Assembly: GCA_003023275.1 (NCBI GenBank)
Contig: PXTX01000081.1
Location: 1 to 35,900, forward strand
From: Bacteroidetes bacterium SW_4_67_19
Lineage (GTDB): Bacteria > Bacteroidota > Rhodothermia > Rhodothermales > Salinibacteraceae
DNA length: 35,900 nt
Direction of reading: 5' to 3'
The notes under the pieces are model-generated. The model ran no database searches and was not told the origin of the DNA. It saw nothing but the letters and a program-made list of their open reading frames with translations. The position numbers were made by a program, and so were the translations under genes. Below are positions 1 through 10,490 of the stretch, piece after piece; the first letter of the stretch is position 1, and each line of letters begins with the position of its first letter.

Positions 1-348
1 GTCGCCGGCGAAGCCCTCGAAGCCGACGTCGCCGGAGAGCGTCGTGGTGTCGGCCGAGACGTCGCGCCCGCTGCGCTGGTCTTCGTTGCCCTCGAAGCCA
101 CCGTAGATGCCCACGCCGTCGCGGAGGGCGAAGCTGCTGTCGCGGGCGGCGTTAGAGGAGTTGTCGGGCACGTAGGTGCCGTAGGCGACCCACACGTCAT
201 CGCCAGACTGCGCGTCAGCGAGGCCGTCCTGGAGCTGGGTGTAGGCGTCATCCCACGAAGAGCCGTCGCCGGCCCCGCCGGCGTCTTCATCGACGTAGAC
301 GACGTCGGACTGCGCGCTCGCCGGCAGCGACTTCGGGGGAAGGGGCAT
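1..348 (-). CDS. Secreted parallel beta-helix (pectin-lyase-fold) protein, N-terminal part, truncated by the left edge
   Basis: The first 116 codons of a longer gene lie here; the rest is beyond the left edge. After a short leader ending in a plausible cleavage site (PASA-Q), the protein reads VVYVDEDAGGAGDGSSWDDA, then a repeat-rich stretch with WVAYGTY, IYGGFEGNED and TTLSGDVG. This order is typical of secreted right-handed beta-helix (choice-of-anchor Q type) proteins of Bacteroidota, which are often type IX secretion cargo with a C-terminal sorting domain; that end is not visible. The ATG at 348 gives a leader without a convincing hydrophobic core. The frame stays open upstream (a GTG lies at 354), so the true start may be further up or the signal peptide may be damaged. 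Family assignment is moderately sure; the substrate is unknown. Confidence 0.6.
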   Translation of the reverse strand, partial: MPLPPKSLPASAQSDVVYVDEDAGGAGDGSSWDDAYTQLQDGLADAQSGDDVWVAYGTYVPDNSSNAARDSSFALRDGVGIYGGFEGNEDQRSGRDVSADTTTLSGDVGFEGFAGD

Positions 349-678
349 TCTCACTACGAAGCCTGCGGGTCGGACAACCCCAACTGCAACTGTAGGGAGC
401 AGGTACCGCCAAAGACCCCTTTTTCGACTTCTTTTGCTCCCCGCCGAGTTTCGCTGGCCGGTCCTTCTGCGAAGCCGAGGACCACAGACCGATGCACAGC
501 AACGGGGTTTCCGATCCGCTGTGCGTCGGCTGCGATCCGTCTGCTCCGCCGGGGCACTTGCCGTCAGCCCAACCGACCGGTGTTGCTCCAGCGTTCGCTT
601 CCTGCCCCGCGCGGGCAAGGGGCGGCGGTGGGCCTTCGGTAGGGGAAGGGCGAACATTGCCCGTTCGAAAACGAAGAA

Positions 679-695
679 CCCTCGACAGTCGAGGG
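679..695. repeat. 17-bp near-perfect palindrome
   Basis: CCCTCGAC and GTCGAGGG form 8-bp arms around a single A. It lies in the spacer between the beta-helix gene and the PIN gene. It could be an operator or a hairpin; no downstream T-tract supports a terminator. Confidence 0.5.
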
Positions 696-850
696 CATCG
701 ACGAGCTCACCTCGCACGACGCGCGATCAGTTCGTCGAGTTCGCCGGCCCCGAAAAGCCCGACGGACCAACCGGGCGAGGTTGCTTCGGGCGAGGGGCGC
801 GCGGGAGACGAGTCGGGCATCGCAGCATCGGGCGTGTTGTCGCTCGAAAC

Positions 851-868
851 GTGTCATTTGCATGACAC
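851..868. repeat. 18-bp inverted repeat (7-bp arms, 4-bp spacer) just past the PIN gene
   Basis: GTGTCATTTGCATGACAC has 7-bp arms with a TTGC centre. It starts 32 bp downstream of the PIN-gene stop on the minus strand. The symmetry suits a dimeric DNA-binding protein; it lacks the U-tract of a terminator. Confidence 0.5.
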
Positions 869-900
869 GGGAGCCGAACGCCCCGTTCCGCAATTCGGCG

Positions 901-1311
901 TCATGCGCCTTCGGCAACGTCTTCCATCACCACCGCTGTCTCGGGAAACTGGCGAGTGAGCGCGCGGTCGCCGGTGACGAGCGGGACGCCCAGCGCCTGC
1001 GCCAGCGCGACGTACGCGGCGTCGCGGGCCGAGCACTCCGTCTCGTCGATGAGGCGGAGCACCGCGGCCGTCTCCACGTCGTGCTCGGCGCCGGGGCGGA
1101 GGTCCGCCTCGGCCTGCTCGGCGAAGCGAAGCGCCTCTTCCTGCGTCATCAGTCCGGTGCGCAGGTGCTCGCGCAGAATGGACCAGAACGCCTCGCGCCA
1201 CAGCGGCGGCACTACCCAGGCAGCGTCGCGCCGGCGCACGCGCCTCGCGGCCGCCGAGCGCGTCTGCTCGATCCAGAAGTAGGCCACGAGGTCGGCGTCG
1301 GCGACGAGCAC
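901..1311 (-). CDS. PIN-domain protein, VapC-like putative ribonuclease
   Basis: A 136-residue protein from a GTG start. PIN-family acidic residues are in place: Asp in LVADADLVAY near the N-terminus, Glu in LWREAFWSI (about residue 40), Asp in CSARDAAYVALAQ (about 97) and Asp in PLVTGDRALTRQFP (about 115). These coordinate Mg/Mn in VapC-type RNases that cut tRNA or rRNA. No ATG lies in frame nearby, and the GTG abuts a 14-bp stutter repeat, so the start is inferred from where PIN similarity begins. No complete antitoxin gene lies beside it. A fragment in the same frame just upstream (IREGDELSIEI) faintly resembles an AbrB/MazE-type antitoxin end but is too short to call. It could be a solitary PIN protein or a remnant of a toxin-antitoxin pair. 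Confidence 0.75.
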   Translation of the reverse strand: MLVADADLVAYFWIEQTRSAAARRVRRRDAAWVVPPLWREAFWSILREHLRTGLMTQEEALRFAEQAEADLRPGAEHDVETAAVLRLIDETECSARDAAYVALAQALGVPLVTGDRALTRQFPETAVVMEDVAEGA

Positions 1312-1316
1312 GGGGG

Positions 1317-1358
1317 GCGTGATGCGTATTGCGTGATGCGTATTGCGTGATGCGTGTC
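1317..1358. repeat. Three tandem copies of a 14-bp unit
   Basis: The unit GCGTGATGCGTATT is repeated at 1317 and 1331, with a diverged third copy at 1345 ending GTGTC. It fills the space immediately upstream of the PIN gene and belongs to the class of spacer-specific stutter repeats seen across the window. Confidence 0.85.
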
Positions 1359-1472
1359 GCGTCCCGATTTCGATTGACAGCTCATCCCCCTCTCGAATCG
1401 GGATAATTTCCCGACGATGCAGAAACGCAGGCGAAACCGCTCCTCGACGGCCTTCGAACGCACCGCGCCGTC

Positions 1473-4415
<2,943 letters not shown>

Positions 4416-4677
4416 GAGCGCGCGGCGGGTAGAATACGGAGGAAAAACAACCGTTTGGTCGAACGAGAGGGCGGGGCGGCGGTTCTGCCAAGATGGTGTT
4501 AGGGTCGTTGGTCTTTGTCGAAAAATGCGCCGGCGTTCCCTACCGGGTCACGGGCCGCGAGCCGGGGGAGAAGTCAATTTTGCTATTCCGTGCGCCGGCA
4601 GGGCCCGAACGGCAGCGGCAGTCGCGGCGTTTGTCAGTCCCTGCCGTCGCTCCACGCGTTTTCTCTCCCCAGCCCCC

Positions 4678-5850
4678 ATGCCCTGCCCCGACGACGCTTC
4701 TCCTTCGCGCCGCCGCTTCCTCAAACGCACCGCGCTGGGAGCTGCCGGGGCGGCGTTGTGGCCCGGCGCGGCTTGCGCTTCGCCCCAGCAGGACGAGCGC
4801 GCCTCCGGACGCGAAGGACGGCTCCCGGAAGGGCTGCCTCCAGAGGAGCAGCTGGGGATCGCGCTGGTGGGGCTGGGCAACTACGCCACCGGCCAGCTCG
4901 CCCCCGCCCTCCAGGAGACGCGGCGCTGCCACCTGTCGGCCATCGTCACGGGCACGCCGCGCAAGGCGAAGGCGTGGCAAAAGAAGTACGACCTCTCCGA
5001 AGCGCACACGTACGACTACGAGACCTTCGACCAGCTCGCCGGCGACGACGCCGTCGACATCGTCTACGTCGTGCTGCCCAACGGGATGCACGCGGAGTAC
5101 ACCGTCCGCGCCGCCGAGGCGGGCAAGCACGTCATCTGCGAAAAGCCGATGGCCACCTCGGTGGCGGAGGGCGAGCGCATGATCGGCGCCTGCGACGAGG
5201 CGGGCGTGAAGCTCTCGATTGGCTACCGGCTGCACTTTCAGCCGCACCACCGGCGCGTGATGGAATGGGGGCAAGAGCGGGTCTTCGGCCCGGTCGAGCG
5301 CATGAACAACGGCTTTGCCTTTCCCATCGGCTCGCCGGAGGGGAACCCGGCGGTGCAGTGGCGGCTCGACAAAGCGATGGCCGGCGGGGGCGCGCTGATG
5401 GACGTGGGCATCTACGCGGTGCAGGCCGCGCGCTACACGACGGGCGAAGAACCCGTCGCGGTGACGGCCGAGGAATTCAAAGAGCACCCCCAGAAGTTCG
5501 ACGAGGTCGACGAGACGATCCACTTCGAACTGGAATTCCCCGGCGGCGCGGTGGGGAAGGGCCGCACCAGCTACTCCGACAGCTACAACCGCCTGCGCGC
5601 CGAGGCCGCCGACGGCTGGATGGAGTTGGAGCCGGCCTACGGCTACGGCGGCGTCGATGGGCGCACCCATCGCGGCCCCATGCAGATCGAGAACGTCAAC
5701 CAGCAGGCGCGGCAGATGGACGCCTTCGCCGCGTGCATCCAGGAGGGGCGCGCGAGCCGCGTGCCCGGCGAGGAGGGCCTGCGCGACATGAAGGTGATCG
5801 AGGCGATTTACGACTCCATCGACGCGGGGCAGCGCGTGCAGATCTCGTAG
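4678..5850 (+). CDS. Tat-exported Gfo/Idh/MocA-family oxidoreductase (glucose-fructose oxidoreductase-like)
   Basis: A 390-residue NAD(P)-dependent sugar oxidoreductase. The N-terminus has a twin-arginine signal (SRRRFLKRTALGAAGAALWP, ending in Ala-Cys-Ala), so it is exported folded to the periplasm with its cofactor, as in Zymomonas GFOR. A Rossmann glycine motif follows (GLGNYATG, about residue 64), then the family signature with the catalytic Lys (CEKPMAT, K156) and the C-terminal domain with DVGIYAVQAARYTTGE. The ATG at 4678 is chosen because it places the Tat motif at the proper N-terminal distance; the frame is open further upstream. The substrate cannot be read from sequence. It is divergent from gcvP and convergent with the methyltransferase, so it is probably monocistronic. 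Confidence 0.93.
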   Translation: MPCPDDASPSRRRFLKRTALGAAGAALWPGAACASPQQDERASGREGRLPEGLPPEEQLGIALVGLGNYATGQLAPALQETRRCHLSAIVTGTPRKAKAWQKKYDLSEAHTYDYETFDQLAGDDAVDIVYVVLPNGMHAEYTVRAAEAGKHVICEKPMATSVAEGERMIGACDEAGVKLSIGYRLHFQPHHRRVMEWGQERVFGPVERMNNGFAFPIGSPEGNPAVQWRLDKAMAGGGALMDVGIYAVQAARYTTGEEPVAVTAEEFKEHPQKFDEVDETIHFELEFPGGAVGKGRTSYSDSYNRLRAEAADGWMELEPAYGYGGVDGRTHRGPMQIENVNQQARQMDAFAACIQEGRASRVPGEEGLRDMKVIEAIYDSIDAGQRVQIS

Positions 5851-5988
5851 CGGGAGCACGAGGGGCGGGGGCGCCGAACGGGTACGCGTCTTCGATCCGA
5901 TCGAAAAGCGGCGCGCAGTGAACCGCTTCGCTCATTCCATTTGCCGTTCGGCTTCAACACCCACGCCCCGAAACCCCCCAACACCGAA

Positions 5989-6660
5989 CTACCGTTTCCG
6001 CGCCAGGGTCAGCCCGTCGGCCACCGGGATCATCGACAGGTCGACGCGCTCGTCGTCGTGGAGCTTGTCGTTGAGCCGCTGGATGGCGCGCACGCTCTCG
6101 TCCACGTCGCCGGGCGCCTCGGCCACCTTGCCGCCGCGAAAGACGTTGTCGAGCAAGATGAGGCCGCCGGGGCGCACCAGTCGCAACGCGCGCTCGTAGT
6201 AGGCGTCGTACTGCTCCTTGTCGGCGTCGATGAAGGCGAAGTCGAACGTTTCGGCAGCGTCTTCCTCGCCCAGCAGCGCGTCGAGCGTCTGCCGGGCCGG
6301 GCCGATGCGCAGGTCGAGCGTCGAGCGGATCCCGGCTTCCTCGAAAAAGCGCTCGGCCACCGAGGTGTAATCGGGCGACACGTCGCAGCCGACGACCCGG
6401 CCGCCTTCGTCCGGCAGCGCGAGGGCCACACTGAGTGCGCTGTACCCGGTAAAGACGCCGATCTCGAGGGTGCGCTCCGCGTCGATGAGCGTCGCCAGCA
6501 GGCGCATGAACTGGCCCTGCTCGGGGGCGCTCTGCATCTCGGAGCGCGGGTGCTGGCGCGTCTCTTCGCGGAGACGCTCCAAGACCGGCGGTTCGCGCAG
6601 ACTCACCGACAGCAGGTACTCGTGAAACGCTTCGGAAAGGCCGTGGGAACGGTTGGACAT
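5989..6660 (-). CDS. Class I SAM-dependent O-methyltransferase (catechol/caffeoyl-CoA type)
   Basis: A 223-residue methyltransferase of the O-methyltransferase family 3 (COG4122-like). Motif I for SAM binding is TLEIGVFTGYSAL (residues 64-75). The acidic post-motif region is VVGCDVSP, and the divalent-metal ligands fit FAFIDADKEQYDAYY (D145) and LILLDNVFRGG (D171, N172). The RPGG turn is typical. It would methylate a hydroxyl on a small molecule such as a catechol; the physiological substrate is unknown. The ATG at 6660 is preceded immediately by a GAGCGAAGCGAGC-type repeat. It converges on the oxidoreductase and has no same-strand partner. Confidence 0.92.
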   Translation of the reverse strand: MSNRSHGLSEAFHEYLLSVSLREPPVLERLREETRQHPRSEMQSAPEQGQFMRLLATLIDAERTLEIGVFTGYSALSVALALPDEGGRVVGCDVSPDYTSVAERFFEEAGIRSTLDLRIGPARQTLDALLGEEDAAETFDFAFIDADKEQYDAYYERALRLVRPGGLILLDNVFRGGKVAEAPGDVDESVRAIQRLNDKLHDDERVDLSMIPVADGLTLARKR

Positions 6661-6840
6661 TTAAAGAGCTCGCTTCGCTCGCTGAAGGAAAGAGGGGGCG
6701 AGGATGGGGAAACCAACGTGAATAGCCCAACATCCTTCCTTCTCACCTGCAAGGCCCCCAAGCCCGTGGCCGTGAAATGCCAATCCTTTCGGAAACGGGG
6801 TCGTGCTTGCGCACCGCGGCGGTGGGATCAAACCGAGTAA

Positions 6841-6858
6841 GGCACGATATATCGTGCC
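6841..6858. promoter_or_regulatory. Perfect 18-bp palindrome upstream of porX, putative operator
   Basis: GGCACGATATATCGTGCC is perfectly self-complementary and lies 30 bp before the porX ATG. It is AT-centred in a GC-rich background, which suits a dimeric regulator or the promoter core. It has no T-tract, so a terminator is unlikely. The function is inferred from position only. Confidence 0.55.
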
Positions 6859-6887
6859 CCTGCATTTCCCCAACAGTCAATGAGGTC

Positions 6888-8462
6888 ATGCCCGACGACG
6901 CCGCGCGCATCCTGTGGGTGGACGACGAGATCGAGATGCTCCGCCCGCACCTGCTCTTTCTGGAAGAAAAAGGCTATGCCGTCGAGAGCGCCGCCAACGG
7001 GGCCGACGCGCTCGACGAGGTGCGCGCGCATCCCTACGAAGTCGTCTTGCTCGACGAGCAGATGCCGGGCATGGACGGCCTCCAGACGCTCGAGGAAATC
7101 AAGGAGGCGCGGCCCGGCACGAAGGTGGTCATGGTGACCAAAAGCGAGGAGGAGCGCCTGATGGAAGAGGCGCTGGGGGAGCGCATCAGCGACTACCTCA
7201 CCAAGCCGGTTAATCCCAGCCAGATCCTCTTGACGGTCAAGCGGCTCCTCGAGCAGGGGCGCCTGCAGGACGAAAAGGTGTCGCAGGAGTACCTCCAGTC
7301 CTTCAACGAGATCTCGCGCCGCCTCTCCGCGCCGATGCAGCACGCGGAGTGGACGGACCTGTACCGCGAGCTCGTCGGCTACGACTTGGAGTTGGGCAGC
7401 GGCGACGAGGGGGCGCGCCAGATCTTCGACGACCAGCGCCAAGAGGCCAACCGCGCCTTCGGGCGCTTCGTGGAGAAAAACTACCCGCAGTGGATCGAAG
7501 AATCCACCGAGTACCTGCCCGACGAGGAGCGCCCGCCGCTCTCCCACGAAATCGTTCCGCAGTTCGTGTTGCCGGAAACCGAAAAGGGCGATCCGGTGGC
7601 CTTTTTCATCATCGACTGCATGCGCTACGACCAGTGGCTGGAGTTCGAGGAACTGCTGCGGCCGCTCTTCGAGATCGAGACGGACTGGCACTACGGCCTC
7701 CTGCCGACGGCCACGCCCTACTCGCGCAACGCCCTCTTCAGCGGCCTCCTGCCGATGCAGATCCAGCAGCGCTACCCCGAGGTGTGGGCCAGCGGCGAGG
7801 AAAGCGAGCACAGCCGCAACCAGCACGAGGACGAACTGCTTCAGGACCTCCTGGACCGCCACAGCACCGGCTTCGACGCGCGTTACGACAAGCTCATCAC
7901 CGCCGAGGACGGCCGCGCCTTCGCCGACCGCGCCACCGAGCTGTCCCAGCAGCGCCTCTCGGCGATCGTGGTCAACTTCGTGGACATCCTTGCCCACTCG
8001 CGCTCCGACTCGGACGTGCTCAAGGAAATCGCCCCCGACGAGCGCGCCTACCGTGCTCTCACGCGCACCTGGTTCGAGCACTCCTGGTTGCTGGATACCT
8101 TCCGTACGCTCGCCGACGCCGGCGTCACCTGCGTGGTCACCACCGACCACGGCGCCATTCGCAGCCTGCGCGACACCAAGGTCATCGGCGACCGCGAGAC
8201 GTCGACGGCCCTGCGCTACAAGTACGGGCGCAACCTCAAGTGCAACGCCGAGCACGCCATCTTCGTCAAGGAGCCCGAGGACTACGGCCTGCCCAGCCAG
8301 GGGATGAACACCAACTACATCATCGCCAAGGAGGACTACTACTTCGTCTACCCGACCAACTACCACCACTACCAGCGCAAGTACCGCGACACGATGCAGC
8401 ACGGCGGCGCCTCGATGGAGGAGATGATTCTGCCGGCGCTGACACTTCGCTCGCGCTCGTGA
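6888..8462 (+). CDS. porX: PorX-type response regulator with PglZ effector domain
   Basis: A 524-residue protein. Residues 1-120 form a CheY-like receiver: acidic pair D12/D13 (WVDDE), phospho-acceptor D56 (VVLLDEQMPGMDG), T84 and K106 (YLTKPVN). The rest is an alkaline-phosphatase-fold PglZ domain with metal-site residues D243 (FFIIDCMRYDQW) and D420/H421 (VVTTDHGA). In Porphyromonas and Flavobacterium, PorX is the response regulator controlling type IX secretion, and its PglZ domain is reported to act on signalling oligonucleotides. The ATG at 6888 starts the receiver at the normal position. The partner kinase PorY is not in the window. porX next to tsaE is a familiar Bacteroidota arrangement; here a damaged gene sits between them. 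Confidence 0.93.
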   Translation: MPDDAARILWVDDEIEMLRPHLLFLEEKGYAVESAANGADALDEVRAHPYEVVLLDEQMPGMDGLQTLEEIKEARPGTKVVMVTKSEEERLMEEALGERISDYLTKPVNPSQILLTVKRLLEQGRLQDEKVSQEYLQSFNEISRRLSAPMQHAEWTDLYRELVGYDLELGSGDEGARQIFDDQRQEANRAFGRFVEKNYPQWIEESTEYLPDEERPPLSHEIVPQFVLPETEKGDPVAFFIIDCMRYDQWLEFEELLRPLFEIETDWHYGLLPTATPYSRNALFSGLLPMQIQQRYPEVWASGEESEHSRNQHEDELLQDLLDRHSTGFDARYDKLITAEDGRAFADRATELSQQRLSAIVVNFVDILAHSRSDSDVLKEIAPDERAYRALTRTWFEHSWLLDTFRTLADAGVTCVVTTDHGAIRSLRDTKVIGDRETSTALRYKYGRNLKCNAEHAIFVKEPEDYGLPSQGMNTNYIIAKEDYYFVYPTNYHHYQRKYRDTMQHGGASMEEMILPALTLRSRS

Positions 8463-8497
8463 GCGCGGGAGCGCGGGAGTGCGGGGTGCGGGTTTTT
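8463..8497. repeat. Stop-anchored GCGGGAGTGCGGG-type stutter repeat
   Basis: Immediately after the porX TGA the sequence stutters as GCGCGGGA, GCGCGGGA, GTGCGGG, GTGCGGG before a T-run. A closely similar run follows the pstC TGA (24344-24365), and the reverse complement lies before the gene at 29158. Confidence 0.7.
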
Positions 8498-8517
8498 GTG
8501 CCGAGGCGGCGTTGCTG

Positions 8518-9760
8518 ATGGAAACCAATCCAAAATCCGCAGCCCAAAATCCAAGACCGCTCTCGGTCCTGCTCGCGGCATTGCTTGCGCTGACGGGGCC
8601 ATCGGTGGCCCAGACGCAGCAGCGCGCGCAGGAGACGCCGCCGGTGCGCTACACGCTCACGGCGGATCCCCGTTTTTCCGCCCGCGCCGGCGCCGAGAGC
8701 CTGATCGCGCTTCACCGGGGCAGCTACGCGCTCACCGACCGCTTTCTGCCGCCGCGCCTCTTTCCCGAAGACACGTTCTGGTGCAAGGGCGCCGGCGTGC
8801 TCTACCGCCTGGGCAAGCTGTGGCTGCTGGAAGGAACGTTCGACTACACGACCGGCGTGGTACAGCACGAAGTCTTCGGGCACGGGGCACGGGTGCGCGA
8901 GTTGGACTTCCGAACGGAACAGTACTACATCGGCGTGTTGCCGCCTTACGGCTCCGGCGGCGGCTTCATTCGCTACGACGACCAAGGGGATGCGTCCACC
9001 CTGGAAAGCAACGCCGTCACCACCGGAGGTGTGACGTCTATGCAGCTACTGGCCTCGGGGCTGCGCGACCGGGGATTTTTGCGTGGCCGGCTGCACTACC
9101 GCGAAGCCGGGCTCTACCTCGGCGCCTTCCATAACTTCACCGAGTACGTCCTGAGCACCGAAGAGCCGATTGCGGTGCGCGGCAACGACATCGCCAGCTT
9201 CCTTCGGCGCACGCAGTGGCTCTACGACCGCGCCGCCGCACGCGGGGCCGCCGGCAACCGCCTGACGCTCGACGCCCTGAAGCGGCAAGTGCTCGTCAAT
9301 TTTCTCGACCCGTACCAGTGGTACGCGCTCTACACGCTGGCAGTGCGCTACGCCTGGCAGGGGCGTGCCGCGTTGCGCGTGCCTGCGCTGCACGTCCTCG
9401 GCGGACGCTACCTGGCGGCTCTTCGGGGTCTACGGGCGTTACGGCAACGGGCCGCTCGGGCGCTTCTGGGGAGCAGGCGCCCGCGCGAAAAACCTTGCGC
9501 GGCGCGGCGCCTTTACCCTCGGCGCGCGCCTGGACGTGTGGCGCCAGCCGCGACTGGCCTTCGGCGAGGGGGCTTCTTCTCCTACGCCCCCGCACCGGCT
9601 GGGCGCCGGGGCACGACTGCGGGGCAGCTACCGTCTCTCACTGGCGGGCCTGCCGCTACAGCTCACTGCCACGCTCGGCTACAAAACGCGCGGCTGGGTG
9701 CCGGGACAGCCTCTGCGCCGCGCGCCCTACGCCGCTGTGGGTCTCGGCCTGGTCGAGTGA
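8518..9760 (+). pseudogene. Envelope protein with HExxxH(GHG) motif, apparently frameshifted
   Basis: The first ~295 residues (frame of 8518) form a coherent protein: a hydrophobic signal (VLLAALLALTGPSVAQ), a conserved-looking VVQHEVFGHGARVRE (HExxxHG, possibly metal-binding), and aromatic-rich segments that fit an outer-membrane or periplasmic protein. From about 9410 this frame turns into Arg/Ala/Pro-rich nonsense. The next frame (+1) instead gives FGVYGRYGNG, GAFTLGARLDVW, LTATLGYKTRGW and a stop at 9758-9760, just before tsaE. The simplest reading is a single-base insertion (or -2) near 9395-9412, real or a sequencing error; no slippery heptamer is obvious. Because frame 1 stays open, the raw reading would fuse the front part to TsaE. 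I do not know the function. The start overlaps an AATCCAAAATCC stutter repeat. Confidence 0.6.
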
Positions 9761-9765
9761 ATCGT

Positions 9766-10302
9766 ATGTTTCTCTGGCCGACGCACACACGGCTCGTGGA
9801 ACGAAAACCAAAAGCTAAAAACCAAAGACCGAAAACGCTCTTCCCAGCTGAAACCGACGCCCCGGAAGCCACGCGCGCGCTGGGGCGACGGCTGGCCTCT
9901 CACCTCGTGCCCGGCGCGGTGGTGGCGCTCTACGGGGACCTCGGGGCGGGCAAGACGCAGTTCGTAAAGGGGGCCGCTGCCGCGCTCGGGATCGACGAGC
10001 GCGACGTGCGCAGCCCCACGTTCGTCATCGCGCGCGAGTACGACGGGCACTGGCCGGAAGGGCACACGCGGGCGGGCGCGACCGCACGGCTGTACCACCT
10101 GGACGCCTACCGCCTCGGCGGGCCTTCAGACCTGCGCGCCGTCGATTACGAAACGTATTTCTTCGGCGATGGCCTCTGCTTCATCGAGTGGCCGGAGCGC
10201 GTGGAGGCGCTCTTGCCCGAGGGCGCGCTGCGGCTGCGCCTGGAGCACCTCGACTCCGAACGGCGGCGCGTTTTCGAGTGTGGGAGAGAAGAAACGAAAT
10301 GA
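9766..10302 (+). CDS. tsaE: tRNA threonylcarbamoyladenosine biosynthesis ATPase TsaE
   Basis: A 178-residue P-loop ATPase that works with TsaB and TsaD to place threonylcarbamoyl on A37 of ANN-decoding tRNAs. Walker A is GDLGAGKT (residues 57-64). Other family marks are RSPTFVIAREY (switch-like SPTF), YHLDAYRL and FIEWPERVEALLP. Family members are usually about 150 residues; the extra ~25 at the N-terminus (from the ATG at 9766) are encoded by an ACCAAAA-type stutter repeat and look non-functional. A GTG at codon 11 is therefore an alternative start. It is probably transcribed from porX onward, with folC downstream. Confidence 0.93.
   Translation: MFLWPTHTRLVERKPKAKNQRPKTLFPAETDAPEATRALGRRLASHLVPGAVVALYGDLGAGKTQFVKGAAAALGIDERDVRSPTFVIAREYDGHWPEGHTRAGATARLYHLDAYRLGGPSDLRAVDYETYFFGDGLCFIEWPERVEALLPEGALRLRLEHLDSERRRVFECGREETK
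9796..9840. repeat. A-rich stutter repeat (ACCAAA-type) in the tsaE 5' end
   Basis: Imperfect iterations of AAAACCAAA, AAAACCAAA, GACCGAAAA occur inside or just before the start of tsaE, in sharp contrast to the surrounding GC-rich sequence. Confidence 0.65.
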
Positions 10303-10314
10303 GCTGGGGCGAAG

Positions 10315-10490
10315 CGGAACGAGCGATCGCCAATCGCGCCCCGAGCGCCAGCGAGCGCCCTGACCGAAGGGAGGAAGTACTCTCTGGGGTGGAAGTGCTT
10401 TTAGAGTGAAAATCGCCATTCGCCAATCGCGCCCTGAACGAAGTGAAGAAGTGCTCTTGGAGTGAAAATCGCCATTCGCCAATCGACGAA
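10315..10490. repeat. Direct-repeat array between tsaE and folC
   Basis: A 26-bp unit beginning GAGTGAAAATCGCCATTCGC occurs perfectly at 10404-10429 and 10460-10485. Each copy is preceded by a diverged GAAGTGCTCTTGGAGTG-type unit, and a related GGAAGTACTCTCTGGGGTG lies at 10374-10393. A shorter GATCGCCAATCGCGCC copy lies near 10323. The array runs into the N-terminal codons of folC. The GGAAGTACTC...GGGGTG unit recurs in reverse complement at 26270-26315. Confidence 0.85.

Larger units (their letters stand above)
349..900. other. Gene-free spacer with two inverted repeats
   Basis: No credible gene is seen. The open frames here are Arg/Ser/Pro-rich and resemble no family. The spacer holds two short inverted repeats, one at 679-695 and one at 851-868, and must contain the promoter of the leftward beta-helix gene. 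I could not pick a promoter with confidence. Confidence 0.5.

Noticed and set aside
434-959. Overlapping plus-strand open frames of 143 and 155 codons in the left spacer
   Set aside because: Arg/Ser/Pro-rich composition, mutual overlap in two frames and no motif; probably chance frames in GC-rich sequence.
4416-4677. Possible glycine riboswitch upstream of gcvP
   Set aside because: I could not find the conserved paired-aptamer core or an expression-platform hairpin in the divergent spacer.
8479-10302. A single 607-codon fusion of the envelope protein with TsaE
   Set aside because: The middle third in this frame is Arg/Ala/Pro-rich and unlike protein, while the +1 frame gives coherent sequence with its own stop before tsaE; a frameshift is the better explanation.
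10315-10490. CRISPR-like direct repeats
   Set aside because: Only two full 26-bp copies with one spacer, diverged partial copies, no cas genes; it fits the spacer stutter-repeat class instead.
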